Part shown: piece after piece, positions 25,994 to 33,570 of the stretch
Numbering within the stretch: position 1 is the stretch's first letter
Layout: every line of letters begins with the position of its first letter
Source of the DNA: Acidobacteriota bacterium
GTDB taxonomy: Bacteria > Acidobacteriota > Terriglobia > Acidiferrales > UBA7541
DNA length: 57,412 nucleotides
NCBI GenBank assembly: GCA_003224525.1
Contig: QHZB01000179.1
Span: 1 to 57,412, forward strand
Direction of reading: 5' to 3'
Notes under the pieces: model-generated
What the model was told of the DNA's origin: nothing
The model's input: only the letters and a program-made list of their open reading frames with translations
Databases searched by the model: none
Made by a program: the position numbers and the translations under genes

Positions 25994-26030
25994 ATGAGAA
26001 GCGCCCCGGCCAGGCCGGGGCGCTTCTCAT
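25994..26030. terminator. 18-bp perfect hairpin after the moeZ-like gene
   Basis: The arms ATGAGAAGCGCCCCGGCC (25994-26011) and GGCCGGGGCGCTTCTCAT (26013-26030) are perfectly complementary with a single A at the centre. It lies 28 nt past the stop of the adenylyltransferase gene (minus strand). There is no T run on either side, so termination may need other factors, or the element may be a cruciform or repeat unit. Confidence 0.65.
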
Positions 26031-26057
26031 CACGCAATACAAATCTCCGCAGAAGAA

Positions 26058-27242
26058 TCAGTATTTTGCAACGGACGGATCAACCTCGTCGGACCACGCG
26101 AGGATGCCGCCCTTCAGGTTAAGGACTTTGCGGAAACCCGCCTTACGCAAGAAGTCCACGGCCTCGGCGGAACGCTTCCCGCTGCGGCAATGCGCGACAA
26201 TTTCCTGCGAAGAATCGAGTTCATGTACGCGCCGGGTCAGCTCCCCGAGCGGAAGCAGATGTCCCTTGAGATTACAGATTTGGTACTCGTGCGGCTCGCG
26301 CACATCGAGAATGAACAAATCATCTCCACGATCGAGCCTGGCTTTGAGCTCGCGCGGAGTGATCTCCGGCACTTGCACGGACGGGCCGGGAGCTTCTTCG
26401 CCGCGTACTCCGCAGAATTCGTAGTAATCGATCAGCTTGGTAATCGTCGGATGCGTTCCGCACATCGGGCAGTTCGGATTCTTGCGCAGCTTGAGCTCGC
26501 GGAATTTCATCCCGAGAGCGTCAAAAAGCAGCAAGCGTCCCACGAGATTTTCCCCGCGGCCGAGGATCAGCTTGATCGTTTCCATCGCCTGGAGGGAGCC
26601 GACGATTCCGGGCAGAACGCCGAGGACGCCGCCTTCCGCGCAGGAAGGCACAAGTCCCGGCGGAGGCGGTTCAGGATAGAGGCAGCGGTAGCAAGGACCA
26701 TCGGGCATGCCAAAAACGGTGGCTTGCCCTTCAAACCGGAAAATCGAACCGTACACGTTTGGCTTCCCCAGCAAGATACATGCGTCATTAACAAGATACC
26801 GCGTGGGGAAATTGTCAGTCCCATCGACGATGACGTCGAAGTCCTTGAAGAGTTCGAGCGCGTTGGCGCTGGTCAGCTGCGTTTCGAACGACTGGATCTG
26901 AATGTCTGGATTGAGGTTCGCAAGGCGCGCGCGCGCGGCTTCGCTCTTCGGCTTGCCTACGTCGCTGGTGCCAAACGTAACCTGACGCTGGAGATTGGTG
27001 AAGTCGACGACATCAAAGTCTACCAGCCCGAGTTTGCCCACGCCCGCGGCCGCAAGGTACAAGCCAAGTGGTGCGCCGAGCCCGCCCGTGCCGATGAGCA
27101 GTACCTTGGCGTTCTTCAGCTTGAGCTGCCCCTCCATGCCAACTTCCGGCATGATGAGGTGCCGGCTGTAGCGAAGAATTTCTTCGTTCGAAAGGCTCGC
27201 CGCCGGTTTTGCGCCGGTCTGCGGCTGTGTGGTTGTGGCCAT
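26058..27242 (-). CDS. moeZ: Sulfur-carrier adenylyltransferase/sulfurtransferase (MoeB-rhodanese, MoeZ type)
   Basis: The enzyme adenylates the C-terminal Gly of a ubiquitin-like carrier and converts it to a thiocarboxylate. The 394-aa protein has an E1-like domain: LIGTGGLGAPLGLYLA for ATP, DGTDNFPTRYLVNDAC, the Cys pairs CYRC and CPMC for zinc, and SCAEGGVLGVLPG. A rhodanese domain (about 290-394) follows, with active-site Cys in VAHCRSGKRS. It ends the cysM-mec-cysO-moeZ cluster, 73 nt after cysO, which sets its substrate. Confidence 0.94.
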   Translation of the reverse strand: MATTTQPQTGAKPAASLSNEEILRYSRHLIMPEVGMEGQLKLKNAKVLLIGTGGLGAPLGLYLAAAGVGKLGLVDFDVVDFTNLQRQVTFGTSDVGKPKSEAARARLANLNPDIQIQSFETQLTSANALELFKDFDVIVDGTDNFPTRYLVNDACILLGKPNVYGSIFRFEGQATVFGMPDGPCYRCLYPEPPPPGLVPSCAEGGVLGVLPGIVGSLQAMETIKLILGRGENLVGRLLLFDALGMKFRELKLRKNPNCPMCGTHPTITKLIDYYEFCGVRGEEAPGPSVQVPEITPRELKARLDRGDDLFILDVREPHEYQICNLKGHLLPLGELTRRVHELDSSQEIVAHCRSGKRSAEAVDFLRKAGFRKVLNLKGGILAWSDEVDPSVAKY

Positions 27243-27315
27243 TGCGTTTCACTACTCCTTCAAATTCCAATTCGCCTCGGAGGAACAATAAGCGATCGGA
27301 AATTCCTCGCGAAGT

Positions 27316-27633
27316 TTAACGCTGCCCCACCGGGGACCGCGACGGCGACGCTAAATATACCCCCCCCGCGATGGACGGAATAATACTGATCGTGTCTCCA
27401 TCTTTCGTGGGCGTATTTTCTTTCGCCAGGTAGCGAATGTCCTCATCATTCACGTATACGTTGACGAAGCTGCGCAGCTTGCCGTCTTCGGTGAAGAGAT
27501 GTTTGCGCAGTTCGGCGAATTCCGTGGTCAGATGGCCGAGCGCTTCCCCGACAGTCCGTGCACTGAACTCGGCCGAGTCACGCTTTCCCGCGTAGGGGCG
27601 AAGCGGCGAGGGGATCATTACTTTCACGGGCAT
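27316..27633 (-). CDS. cysO: CysO/ThiS-family sulfur carrier protein with C-terminal tail
   Basis: This beta-grasp carrier becomes a thiocarboxylate at a terminal Gly-Gly. From ATG 27633 it has 105 aa, with MIPSPLRPYAGKRDSAEF at the start and GDTISIIPSIAGG at the end of the fold. The Gly-Gly is followed by 14 more residues (VYLASPSRSPVGQR), whereas mature carriers end in GG. The GG codons lie in a run of eight G (27367-27360); loss of one G would give a short end, GGYI. Either the JAMM protease encoded just upstream trims the tail, or the run slips or is miscalled. It begins 1 nt after the mec stop. Confidence 0.88.
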   Translation of the reverse strand: MPVKVMIPSPLRPYAGKRDSAEFSARTVGEALGHLTTEFAELRKHLFTEDGKLRSFVNVYVNDEDIRYLAKENTPTKDGDTISIIPSIAGGVYLASPSRSPVGQR

Positions 27634-27634
27634 T

Positions 27635-28153
27635 TCATTTCTCCGTTGTGCTGAAACCAGTGGCCGACACCGCGGCGCGGTGGCGAATTTCAATTCCCTC
27701 GGGTGAAAACTCCGCGCGATCATCGTTCAAACGCCACGAGGTCATGTCCTGGGGCGTGCCGTTCTGCACGCTGACGATAATGTAGCTGTACCACGGCCAG
27801 GCGTGGTCGCGGTCATACTCGCTCGGCCGCGCCGGATGATCGGGATGCGAATGATACCAGCCGACCACTTCGAGTCCCTGCTCGCGTGCCGCCTTTTCCG
27901 CCGCGAGAACGTCTTCCGCGGTCACCGAAAAGCGGTTGCGCGGCGAATCGTCTCTCCGATTGACGAGAGGAAAGAGTTGCAGGATCTCCCGCGCGGGGAT
28001 GAGCGTGCCGTCTCCCCGATCGCTCTCAAGAACAGCGCTCGAATCGCGTCCAAGCAACGCCCCGCAGCATTCATGCGGATAAGTCTCCGCGCCATGCGCG
28101 CGGATTTTCTCCGCGAGCGATCCGCTGATCCAGAGTGTTGCCGCGTCCGCCAT
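27635..28153 (-). CDS. mec: JAMM/MPN+ metalloprotease (Mec type)
   Basis: Mec releases cysteine from the CysO-cysteine adduct, and relatives trim carrier tails. The 172-aa protein has the catalytic Glu in HECCGALLG and the zinc motif HSHPDHPARPSEYD (H-x-H-x7-S-x2-D). The start ATG 28153 lies 2 nt after the cysM stop; the longer frame runs inside cysM. Order and near-overlap with cysM and cysO match the mycobacterial cysM-cysO-mec set, in a different arrangement. Confidence 0.92.
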   Translation of the reverse strand: MADAATLWISGSLAEKIRAHGAETYPHECCGALLGRDSSAVLESDRGDGTLIPAREILQLFPLVNRRDDSPRNRFSVTAEDVLAAEKAAREQGLEVVGWYHSHPDHPARPSEYDRDHAWPWYSYIIVSVQNGTPQDMTSWRLNDDRAEFSPEGIEIRHRAAVSATGFSTTEK

Positions 28154-28155
28154 AA

Positions 28156-29139
28156 CTATTCTTCGTCCCAGAAACGTTCGTTCAGGTACTTCGCCGCGGA
28201 ATCCGCAAAAACCGTAACGATAACGGCGTTCGCATTCTTTGGGATTCCCGCCGCAATCTTGAAGCAACCCAGCAGCGCCGCCGCCGCGCTGGGGCTGACC
28301 AGCAAGCCCTCTTCGCGCGCCAGGCGTTTCACCAGCCGGTAGGCCTCTTCCGTCGATACCGCCAGATTTTCGTCAGCGAGCGTGTCATCGTAAATCGCCG
28401 GACGGATGGCCGTCGCCATGTGCTTCCACCCTTCCAGGCCATGGAAGGATGCGTCGGGCTGCAGGCTCACGCAACGGATTCCGGGATTGAGTTCTTTGAG
28501 CCGCCGCACCGTTCCGACGAAAGTGCCGCTCGTACCGAGTCCTGCGACAAAATGCGTGATGCGGCCGGAAGTTTGCGCCCAAATTTCGTTCGCCGTGGTG
28601 CGATAGTGCGCCTGCCAGTTCGCGGGATTGCTGTACTGGTCCGGGTAAAAATATTTCTCAGGATTTCCCGCGACGATTTCGTGCACTTTGCGAATCGCGC
28701 CGTCGGTGCCTTCATCGCCGGAAGTGATCACCAGCTCCGCACCGAGCGCCGCGAGGATGCGCTTCCGCTCGTGCGAAGCGCTGTCCGGCAGGCATAGCTG
28801 CACGGGAAAACCGAGCGCCGCGCCAACCATCGCATAGGCAATGCCAGTGTTGCCGCTGGTCGCGTCAATGATGGTCTTGCCGGCCCGTAGCGCCCCGCTG
28901 GTGAGACCAGCTTGAATCATGCTCAGCGCCGGCCGGTCCTTCACTGATCCGCCAGGGTTGAACCACTCGGCCTTGGCACAAAATTCAACTTTCGGGAATT
29001 CCTGGCCAACGCGTTCCAGCCGCAGCAAGGGCGTGTTCCCGATGCGGTCCAGCAAGAATTCACCCGCCCGGTTTGGCTGAGCCCCCTTCTGAACCTTTGA
29101 TTTGCGGGGAGATGCAGCGATGTGGCCCGTGGTAACCAT
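28156..29139 (-). CDS. cysM: Cysteine synthase (CysM type, PLP-dependent)
   Basis: The enzyme replaces the acetyl or phosphate group of an activated serine with sulfide or a carrier thiocarboxylate. The 327-aa fold-type II PLP protein has the PLP Lys in GGSVKDRPA, the substrate loop TSGNTGIAYAM and the phosphate loop GLGTSGTFVG. Its place at the head of the mec-cysO-moeZ cluster suggests use of CysO thiocarboxylate instead of free sulfide. The first 25 residues are unusually long and Lys-rich. Acceptor preference (O-acetyl- or O-phosphoserine) cannot be told from sequence by eye. Confidence 0.92.
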   Translation of the reverse strand: MVTTGHIAASPRKSKVQKGAQPNRAGEFLLDRIGNTPLLRLERVGQEFPKVEFCAKAEWFNPGGSVKDRPALSMIQAGLTSGALRAGKTIIDATSGNTGIAYAMVGAALGFPVQLCLPDSASHERKRILAALGAELVITSGDEGTDGAIRKVHEIVAGNPEKYFYPDQYSNPANWQAHYRTTANEIWAQTSGRITHFVAGLGTSGTFVGTVRRLKELNPGIRCVSLQPDASFHGLEGWKHMATAIRPAIYDDTLADENLAVSTEEAYRLVKRLAREEGLLVSPSAAAALLGCFKIAAGIPKNANAVIVTVFADSAAKYLNERFWDEE

Positions 29140-29357
29140 GACGCTCAGTTAGACGCCCCTCCAAGTGGTGCGGTCCGCAGGATATCCGACCATATTACTC
29201 CGAATTGGATGCCCGAGCCTAACTCTTGGATAGGAGACCGAACTAGAATAGGAGCCTTGCAACACTTTGAAACGGCGAATCGGGACCGCCCCCTACACTC
29301 CCCGTCATGGCAGAACGAGTGAGGAACTCAGTGAAAGCAAGATGGTGCACTTCTTTC

Positions 29358-29582
29358 TTAAAGCCGTCGCGCGAGAAAGTAGCCGTCGTCCTTGGTGACC
29401 GCAGTCATCTCCAGATTGGTGTCGCTGTTGTGAATCTTCACGATGACCTTGCCGAGGACGCCGCCGCTCACGTCGGTCACGGTGCCATTGATCGAGCCTA
29501 GCGTTGGTTGCGCCTATGCACGCGTGATCAGAAAGCAAAGAAGAACTAGAGAAATCATCCCCAGCCGAATCATTTTTCTCAT
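29358..29582 (-). pseudogene. N-terminal remnant of an Oar-like TonB-dependent receptor
   Basis: The frame from ATG 29582 encodes a signal peptide (MRKMIRLGMISLVLLCFL, then ITRA), a TAG at codon 23, and then AQPTLGSINGTVTDVSGGV and TAVTKDDGYFLARRL before a TAA at 29360. The second part is the start of a carboxypeptidase-regulatory-like domain, as found at the N-terminus of the roughly 1000-aa Oar/TonB receptors abundant in acidobacteria. Everything beyond about 70 residues is missing. The TAG occupies a position where Gln is common (signal end AQAQ), so CAG to TAG is likely. It is a dead fragment in a 730-nt gap between cysM and the next gene. Confidence 0.7.
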
Positions 29583-29872
29583 GTGCGTACACCCCTTCCC
29601 CCAAAATGTGACACGGCCGTTGCCACGCATTTATCACACTCTTGGTGCAAAAATCGAGTGCTTCCCTGTGGACTACTCCGGCGCCCCGGATAAGCTCGCC
29701 AGAATATGGTGAAAAGATAAATGCAAGTAACATCGGAACTTACAATGCTGTGAATCTGTTATCTAGGGCAATTCGCGAGGACGTCAGGAAGGCGTGAGAA
29801 TATTGCCATGACAACAGCGCAATTCGTCGTGCGCTTTACAGAATCCGGCGCATTCATTACTCTGAATAAGCC

Positions 29873-30316
29873 ATGTGGAATGTCGAAGAGCGGTTCTCAC
29901 CAAAGGCAATCGAGAGTCTCGCGGCGCTGGGATTTGCCGTGGGCAGCACGCGCGGCGTGGTGCGCGTCGAAAAATATGGCTGCGGCGCGGAGTTCCGCAA
30001 AGGCCCCGACGACCTCTATGAAATGACCGTTATTCCCACCATGATGTTGAAGGGCCGGTTCACGCGGCTGTGGGACGCCGGCTACCAGAAGTTTTTGCTC
30101 ACCGACGACGGACAGAAATTGCCGGCGCTCGCGACGCATCTCCAAAACTTGCGGAAGTTCAACGAAGAACTGCGCACGGCGCTGGGTGTTCCAACCTTTT
30201 ACAACGAAGCGCTTGGTTCCGTCAGCCAGGTCAGCGTCTACGACCGCGTCAAGGGACGCAAAGGCGACGTGCCGGACGAAAGCGTCGGCGCACGCGAGGT
30301 CGTTGGCGGCCGCTAG
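29873..30316 (+). CDS. Conserved hypothetical protein, 147 aa
   Basis: I do not recognise a named family. The protein is soluble with mixed helix and strand and has phrases that look conserved rather than random: GSTRGVVRVEKYGCGAEF, TRLWDAGYQKFLLTDDG, LPALATHLQNLRKFNEEL and VPTFYNEALGSVSQVSVYDR. It starts at ATG 29873, with a weak ribosome site; an in-frame start further upstream is absent. A divergent or convergent partner is lacking, and the glutaredoxin-like gene converges from the right. Confidence 0.65.
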   Translation: MWNVEERFSPKAIESLAALGFAVGSTRGVVRVEKYGCGAEFRKGPDDLYEMTVIPTMMLKGRFTRLWDAGYQKFLLTDDGQKLPALATHLQNLRKFNEELRTALGVPTFYNEALGSVSQVSVYDRVKGRKGDVPDESVGAREVVGGR

Positions 30317-30355
30317 GATCGACAACCTTCTGTCACCAGAGTTCCGCCGATGATT

Positions 30356-30667
30356 TCAGCCTCCCCCGGCATCTTGAAGCTGCCGCCGGAACTGCTCCAG
30401 ATCCACACGATGCTTCGCCGCTTTCCTCTGGCCGATGAAGATCACCGGAACATCCCAACCGTAGCGCTCCTTCAGGACAGGATCGGCATCTATATTGACT
30501 TCCCGTAGGGCGGCGCCGAATTCTCGCAAGAGCGGCGCGATGGCAGCCTTGGCTTCGTCGCAGAGGTGGCATCCGGGACGCGTGTAGAGAGTAACGTCGC
30601 GGGGCCCGCAGGCGGCAAGGCGGGTGTCTTCGGGATGCACGCTCATCGTTTCGTTGCGAAGTTGCAT
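30356..30667 (-). CDS. Glutaredoxin-family protein
   Basis: This 103-aa thioredoxin-fold protein is of the small DUF836/glutaredoxin-like type. It has TLYTRPGCHLCDEAKAA with the redox pair C-x2-C, VNIDADPVLKERYGWDVPVIFI with the cis-Pro, and no signal peptide. It probably reduces disulfides or mixed glutathione-like thiols in the cytoplasm; the partner is unknown. It is divergent from the receiver-like gene at 30755. MSVHPEDT at residue 8 is an alternative start. Confidence 0.85.
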   Translation of the reverse strand: MQLRNETMSVHPEDTRLAACGPRDVTLYTRPGCHLCDEAKAAIAPLLREFGAALREVNIDADPVLKERYGWDVPVIFIGQRKAAKHRVDLEQFRRQLQDAGGG

Positions 30668-30754
30668 CTTACCGGGGAGCAGGCGTCATTGGGAAGAACC
30701 GGAGCATAATAACAAGGCAATCGTCGGGGATCAGGTAAAAAGAGGCGGAGCGCA

Positions 30755-31105
30755 ATGGGAAGAGTCGTAGCGCTGATGGATGATTTGTTCTTCCAGATGA
30801 AGCTGGCGGAAACCGCCAAGCAGCTCGGCGTGGAAGTGAAAGTGGCGGCGAACGCCGAGGCCTTGATGGGCCTTATGGCGAGCGAGCCAAAACTCGTTAT
30901 CGTGGATTTAAATGCGCGGAGCCAGCCGATCGCGGCCATTGAAAAGTTGCGGCAGACGCGCAAGGGCGTCCGCGTGGTCGGCTTCCTCTCGCACGTGCAA
31001 AGAGAGCTTGCCGCCCAAGCGCAGGCGGCGGGATGCGATGAAGTTCTTCCACGCTCGAGTTTCACGCAGAATCTGGCGGCGATTCTGAGCGTGGCAAAGG
31101 ATTGA
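30755..31105 (+). CDS. Receiver-like (REC-fold) single-domain protein
   Basis: The 116-aa protein looks like a lone response-regulator receiver fold: GRVVALMDDLFFQMKL, KLVIVDLNARSQP with a possible phospho-Asp, VVGFLSHVQRELAAQA, and a final GCDEVLPRSSF where receivers have a conserved Lys. The Lys appears replaced, so phosphorylation chemistry may be lost. Unlike most receivers there is no output domain. It is followed after 7 nt by a secreted protein gene, which suggests an operon. Confidence 0.6.
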   Translation: MGRVVALMDDLFFQMKLAETAKQLGVEVKVAANAEALMGLMASEPKLVIVDLNARSQPIAAIEKLRQTRKGVRVVGFLSHVQRELAAQAQAAGCDEVLPRSSFTQNLAAILSVAKD

Positions 31106-31112
31106 TGCGATC

Positions 31113-32072
31113 TTGCTCAAAACGAAAACTCGCGGACGATTTTTGTTTCTAAGCTGCGCCTTTCTGTTCCTAGCCGCGAACGCCCGCTCACAGGAATCCA
31201 GCTCCAAGCCCGGCGAAAGCTCCGCGAGCCCGCCGAGCGAAACGGCAAATAGTGGCGGACCCACGGCCGCGCTGAAAGCCGTGCTCTCCGCAGCCTGCTC
31301 CCAGAATCAAACCGAGTTTGTCCGCTTTCTCACGGCTCGAAACAGGGAAGCGTTCTCCCGCATGACGCCGCTGGCACGCGTCGCGTTGATGAAGCGCTTC
31401 GTGCTCCTGAATGAGCCGGGCAAACCCATGGCGTCCGCGAATCCCGCAGGCCGCCCCATTCTTCGCTGCCAAACTCCCGACGTCACCACGGAGATGCAGA
31501 TTGGCGGCGCCGAATTCCGCGACAATATTGCGTTTCTTCCCATGGAGCTCCGCAGTGCCACCGATACCACCGGCGCAAACGTTCACCAGATCAACATGGG
31601 ACTGGTGCGCGAGGACGGGGATTGGAAGCTGCTCTCGCTGGGCTTGCTGCTCCTGGATCTTCCCGCGCTGGAGGTGGAATGGGATGCCGCCGAGATGGAA
31701 TCGACGGAGAGGAACGCCATCGAAGCTCTGCAGAAAGTTTCCGCCGCCGTCGAAGCTTACCGCAACAAATATTTGCGCCTGCCCGAATCTCTGGCGAACC
31801 TGGGGCCGCCCCTTCACGGTGCGGCGAACGGCGAGGCTGCCGGGTTCATCGATTCCGACCTTGCGAACGGAATGAAAAACGGCTACGCCATTCGTTACGT
31901 TATCGTCGGTGCGAGCACACTCGGCGCTCCGGCAAAATACGAACTCGCGGCAACTCCGCTGCAGTACGGGCGCACCGGACGACGGTCGTTCTTCCGCGAT
32001 TCGAATGGCGCCCTGCACGCCGCTGACCGGCGAGGCGCGCTCGGCAGCGAAGCAGACGCCAAAGTGGAGTAG
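31113..32072 (+). CDS. Secreted hypothetical protein with pseudopilin-like C-terminal half
   Basis: The start is TTG 31113, giving 319 aa. A signal peptide (RFLFLSCAFLFLAANARS) is followed by an unrecognised domain with CSQNQTEFVRFLTARNREAF, then LGLLLLDLPALEVEW. The C-terminal half includes EALQKVSAAVEAYRNKYLRL and FIDSDLANGMKNGYAIRY, similar in pattern to processed type II secretion pseudopilin cores that have lost their N-terminal helix. Function unknown. Probably exported to the periplasm. Confidence 0.6.
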   Translation: MLKTKTRGRFLFLSCAFLFLAANARSQESSSKPGESSASPPSETANSGGPTAALKAVLSAACSQNQTEFVRFLTARNREAFSRMTPLARVALMKRFVLLNEPGKPMASANPAGRPILRCQTPDVTTEMQIGGAEFRDNIAFLPMELRSATDTTGANVHQINMGLVREDGDWKLLSLGLLLLDLPALEVEWDAAEMESTERNAIEALQKVSAAVEAYRNKYLRLPESLANLGPPLHGAANGEAAGFIDSDLANGMKNGYAIRYVIVGASTLGAPAKYELAATPLQYGRTGRRSFFRDSNGALHAADRRGALGSEADAKVE

Positions 32073-32232
32073 AACCCGCAGCGAAGCATCCAGGCAAACG
32101 AATAAGAGAATGATCCCAAAAATTTGCGCGCTGGGCCGCTGGCACAGCTTGAAAATCTGCGCTCAGCTCCCGTCATTGCTTGGAACTCGTTTGTGCTCCG
32201 AAAGACTTGGCGCTACTATCGTGCGATTCGCC

Positions 32233-33315
32233 ATGCCTCGCCGACCACCAGCGCGATTCCTTTTTCTCTTGCTCGCACTTTCTCTGCTCGCCCCCATTCG
32301 CGCGGCTGCCCAGGCGCAAAACAATTTCACCTACGGGCCTCTTCCCGTCTTCGAGCTTCACAGCGGGTTCTGGATCAATCTTCATCACACGCTCTACCAC
32401 GAAGCCCGGCAGCGCACCGCCGCGCCGTCGCCGGACAAAAGCAGCAAGACCTCCGGACCAGCGCTGCACACCGAGCCGGATGCGAAGCCCACTCTCACGC
32501 CTGCGGATCAGCACCAGTGGGACGATGCCGTCGCTTACTACGTTTCGAATTACGCCGCCAAGGACCTGCTCTTTTCCACCGAGCTCATCCAGCTGAAAGA
32601 TCAGCTCGGCGATTTCGAGGATTGCGATGAACTCTCCGGCAGGAAGCGAAAATTCTGCGACGCAGGCTTGCCCGCGAAGCTGACGCAGGTCCTGGAAGCC
32701 GCGGCGCCCGTCTACCGCGCACATCTCTGGCCAGACCACGATCGCGCCAACCGCCGCTGGATCATGCGCGTCGCCCCGCTCGTGCGCGAACAGGGCGTGG
32801 GCTTGTCGGAACGGCTTGCGGACATTTACCAGACGCGCTGGCCGCGCGAAAAAATCCGCGTCGACGTCACGGGTTACGCCAATTGGACCGGCGCCTATAC
32901 CACGGCCGATCCCCTGCGAGTCACCATCTCCAGCCTGGACTCACGCAATCAGGGCGCAGAAGCCCTCGAGGTGCTCTTCCACGAAGGTTCGCACGGTATC
33001 GCCGAGCCTGTGCAAGCCGCCATCATCCGCGAATGCCGCCAGCGCGATAAAGCCATCCCTCGCGACCTCTGGCACGCTCTGGTTTTCTACACCACCGGCG
33101 AGGTGATCCGCCCGGTGCTTGGCTCTTCTAGCGCGACTGCCGGTGACCAGGACGGTGGCGGCCCGGGCGGGTACACTCCCTACGCCCTGCGCGAAGGCCT
33201 CTATCAGCGTGGCTGGAACGACTACTTCAAGTTACTGCAGAAATTCTGGCAACCCTACCTTGACGGCCGGGCCTCCTTCGACGACGCCATCGCCCGCTTG
33301 GTCTCTTCTCTTTAG
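32233..33315 (+). CDS. Secreted zincin-like protein of unknown family
   Basis: From ATG 32233 the product has 360 aa with a signal peptide (RFLFLLLALSLLAPIRAAA). A possible metalloprotease site occurs at residues 250-254 in VLFHEGSHGI (H-E-x-x-H). An acidic Cys pair lies in FEDCDELSGRKRKFCD. The rest (DVTGYANWTGAYTTADPLR, WHALVFYTTGEVI, YALREGLYQRGWNDYF) does not match a family I know. It is similar in style to secreted zincins that need a third ligand, which I cannot assign. The frame is open well upstream but without signal-like sequence. Confidence 0.6.
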   Translation: MPRRPPARFLFLLLALSLLAPIRAAAQAQNNFTYGPLPVFELHSGFWINLHHTLYHEARQRTAAPSPDKSSKTSGPALHTEPDAKPTLTPADQHQWDDAVAYYVSNYAAKDLLFSTELIQLKDQLGDFEDCDELSGRKRKFCDAGLPAKLTQVLEAAAPVYRAHLWPDHDRANRRWIMRVAPLVREQGVGLSERLADIYQTRWPREKIRVDVTGYANWTGAYTTADPLRVTISSLDSRNQGAEALEVLFHEGSHGIAEPVQAAIIRECRQRDKAIPRDLWHALVFYTTGEVIRPVLGSSSATAGDQDGGGPGGYTPYALREGLYQRGWNDYFKLLQKFWQPYLDGRASFDDAIARLVSSL

Positions 33316-33570
33316 CCTTCGGGATCCCATCCATCCATATCCCATTCTTCCTTTGCGCCTGCCAATTGTTCGCCGGACATCAATATGCTAGGCTCTCTCT
33401 CTGGCAAGAAATCGCCCGGCCTAGCGCTACGCAAGCCCCTGCGACGCGCACGCTATCTTCCGTTCGTCTCCGATAGACCCTCTCCTCGGCGGGAAAGTCT
33501 CTCTGGGAAGGACCAAAGCCAGGGCGAGCCAACCACTTCGGTTGCACCTGAAAAGGAAACAGACACGCCC

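Noticed and set aside
2037-29582. Possible reassignment of TAG to glutamine, since two frames (hicA, TonB remnant) have TAG where Gln is expected
   Set aside because: Intact genes in the window, including hicB, etfB and cysM, end with TAG at the natural protein end, so TAG is a working stop. Both cases are better read as CAG to TAG mutations in dying genes.
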